A DNA stretch of 34,051 nucleotides, taken from contig NZ_SMYZ01000033.1 in the NCBI RefSeq assembly GCF_004919685.1, positions 1-34,051 on the forward strand. Reading direction: 5' to 3'. A model generated the notes under the pieces. The model was not told the origin of the DNA. It ran no database searches and saw only the letters and a list, made by a program, of their open reading frames with translations. The translations under genes were made by a program, and so were the position numbers. The stretch's first letter is position 1. Each line of letters begins with the position of its first letter. Source of the DNA: Mesorhizobium norvegicum. GTDB lineage: Bacteria > Pseudomonadota > Alphaproteobacteria > Rhizobiales > Rhizobiaceae. Shown here in pieces: positions 33,605 through 34,051 of the stretch.

Positions 33605-34051
33605 TGACCCGATGCGGACGCTTGATCACTAGGAGCGTATCGTCCGCTGCTGCCAAAAGCTGTCACCGCCGCGGTAACCTGTCGGTCTCCGAGCCCCCAA
33701 TTCTTCGAGAGGGACCTTCCAGCTTCGACAGAAATCCGGGCCTACAGCATTTCCCTGGCATCTGAGTTAATATTGCGGCTGAGGGACCCGAATTCAGCCT
33801 AGGGAGAGCTGTGTGGACGTTGCCGCTTGGTTGCGAGGCCTCGGCCTCCAGCGATACGAGCAGGCATTTCGCGACAACGCGATCGACGCGGAAGTCCTGC
33901 CGGAGCTGACCGACGCCGACCTCGAGAAGCTCGGTATGCTCCTCGGTCATCGCAAGCGATTCCGCAAGGCGGTAGTGGGGCTGGAGCCGTCGTCAAACCA
34001 TCCCGACGCGAGCACCGATGACATCGCGACTCAGAGCCGCACCCGGGAGCT
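33605..34051. repeat. Right arm of 0.45-kb terminal inverted repeat
   Basis: Inverted copy of 1-448 (about 96 percent identical by eye), containing the upstream region and first 79 codons of the second outward-reading SAM-domain gene. Homology begins at tgacccgatgcggacgc, 36 bases after the integrase stop codon, and is still continuing at the window edge. Confidence 0.95.
33813..34051 (+). CDS. SAM-domain protein, N-terminal part (second copy), runs off right edge
   Basis: GTG 33813, with AGGGAG upstream, opens a 79-codon frame to the window edge: VDVAAWLRGLGLQRYEQAF, then DAEVLPELTDADLEKLG and GHRKR. This is the same SAM-domain start as at the left end with three residue differences. In this family the SAM domain usually leads into a class III adenylate cyclase and ATPase/TPR body, which would lie outside the window. 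The upstream region is shared with the left copy, so both genes should be expressed alike unless they diverge outside. Confidence 0.75.
   Translation, partial: MDVAAWLRGLGLQRYEQAFRDNAIDAEVLPELTDADLEKLGMLLGHRKRFRKAVVGLEPSSNHPDASTDDIATQSRTRE

Overview
The window is 34 kb of high-GC DNA whose gene families point to an alphaproteobacterium of the Rhizobiales, most likely Mesorhizobium-like. These include polar amino-acid and sugar ABC importers, class III adenylate cyclase/TPR proteins, DUF1194 proteins, a GcvA-like LysR regulator and a LacI regulator with its operon. The organism assignment is inference; there is no rRNA or tRNA gene to anchor it. The content is accessory rather than core.

Layout. 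(1) Positions 1-448 and 33605-34051 are an almost identical inverted repeat. Each copy carries the promoter region and first 79 codons of a SAM-domain protein, reading outward off both ends. (2) Positions 463-684 and 11271-11492 are a diverged direct repeat that brackets a complete catabolic cassette. On the minus strand this cassette runs Rieske oxygenase, its ferredoxin reductase, HisC-like aminotransferase, FAD-linked oxidase, a DUF2817 hydrolase fused to an ABC ATPase, a periplasmic amino-acid binding protein and two HisM/HisQ-type permeases. A divergent LysR regulator sits at the head. (3) Positions 11770-19113 are a sugar-uptake operon on the plus strand: LacI regulator with a palindromic operator at its start, Tat-type sugar-binding protein, two permeases, a 702-residue ADP-ribosylglycohydrolase-family enzyme and a MalK-type ATPase. 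(4) Positions 19114-23135 are largely decayed DNA with a probable IS21 istA relic and an SDR relic around one intact TPR protein. (5) Positions 23136-32726 form a signalling block: a 1614-residue winged-helix / dead-cyclase / STAND ATPase / WD40 protein, two DUF1194 (von Willebrand A-like) genes of which one is truncated, a GYD protein, and an active-looking adenylate cyclase-TPR protein. (6) Positions 32972-33568 encode a small catalytic-domain-only tyrosine recombinase just inside the right inverted repeat.

How it works together (inference). The left cassette looks like one regulon for importing an amino-acid-like compound and degrading it by hydrolysis, Rieske oxygenation, transamination and FAD-linked oxidation; the substrate is unknown. 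The middle operon should import and cleave a glycoside under LacI control. The right block is rich in cyclase-type sensors. The repeats, recombinase and relics suggest a region assembled by several insertions. The inverted repeats could support inversion of the whole 33 kb.
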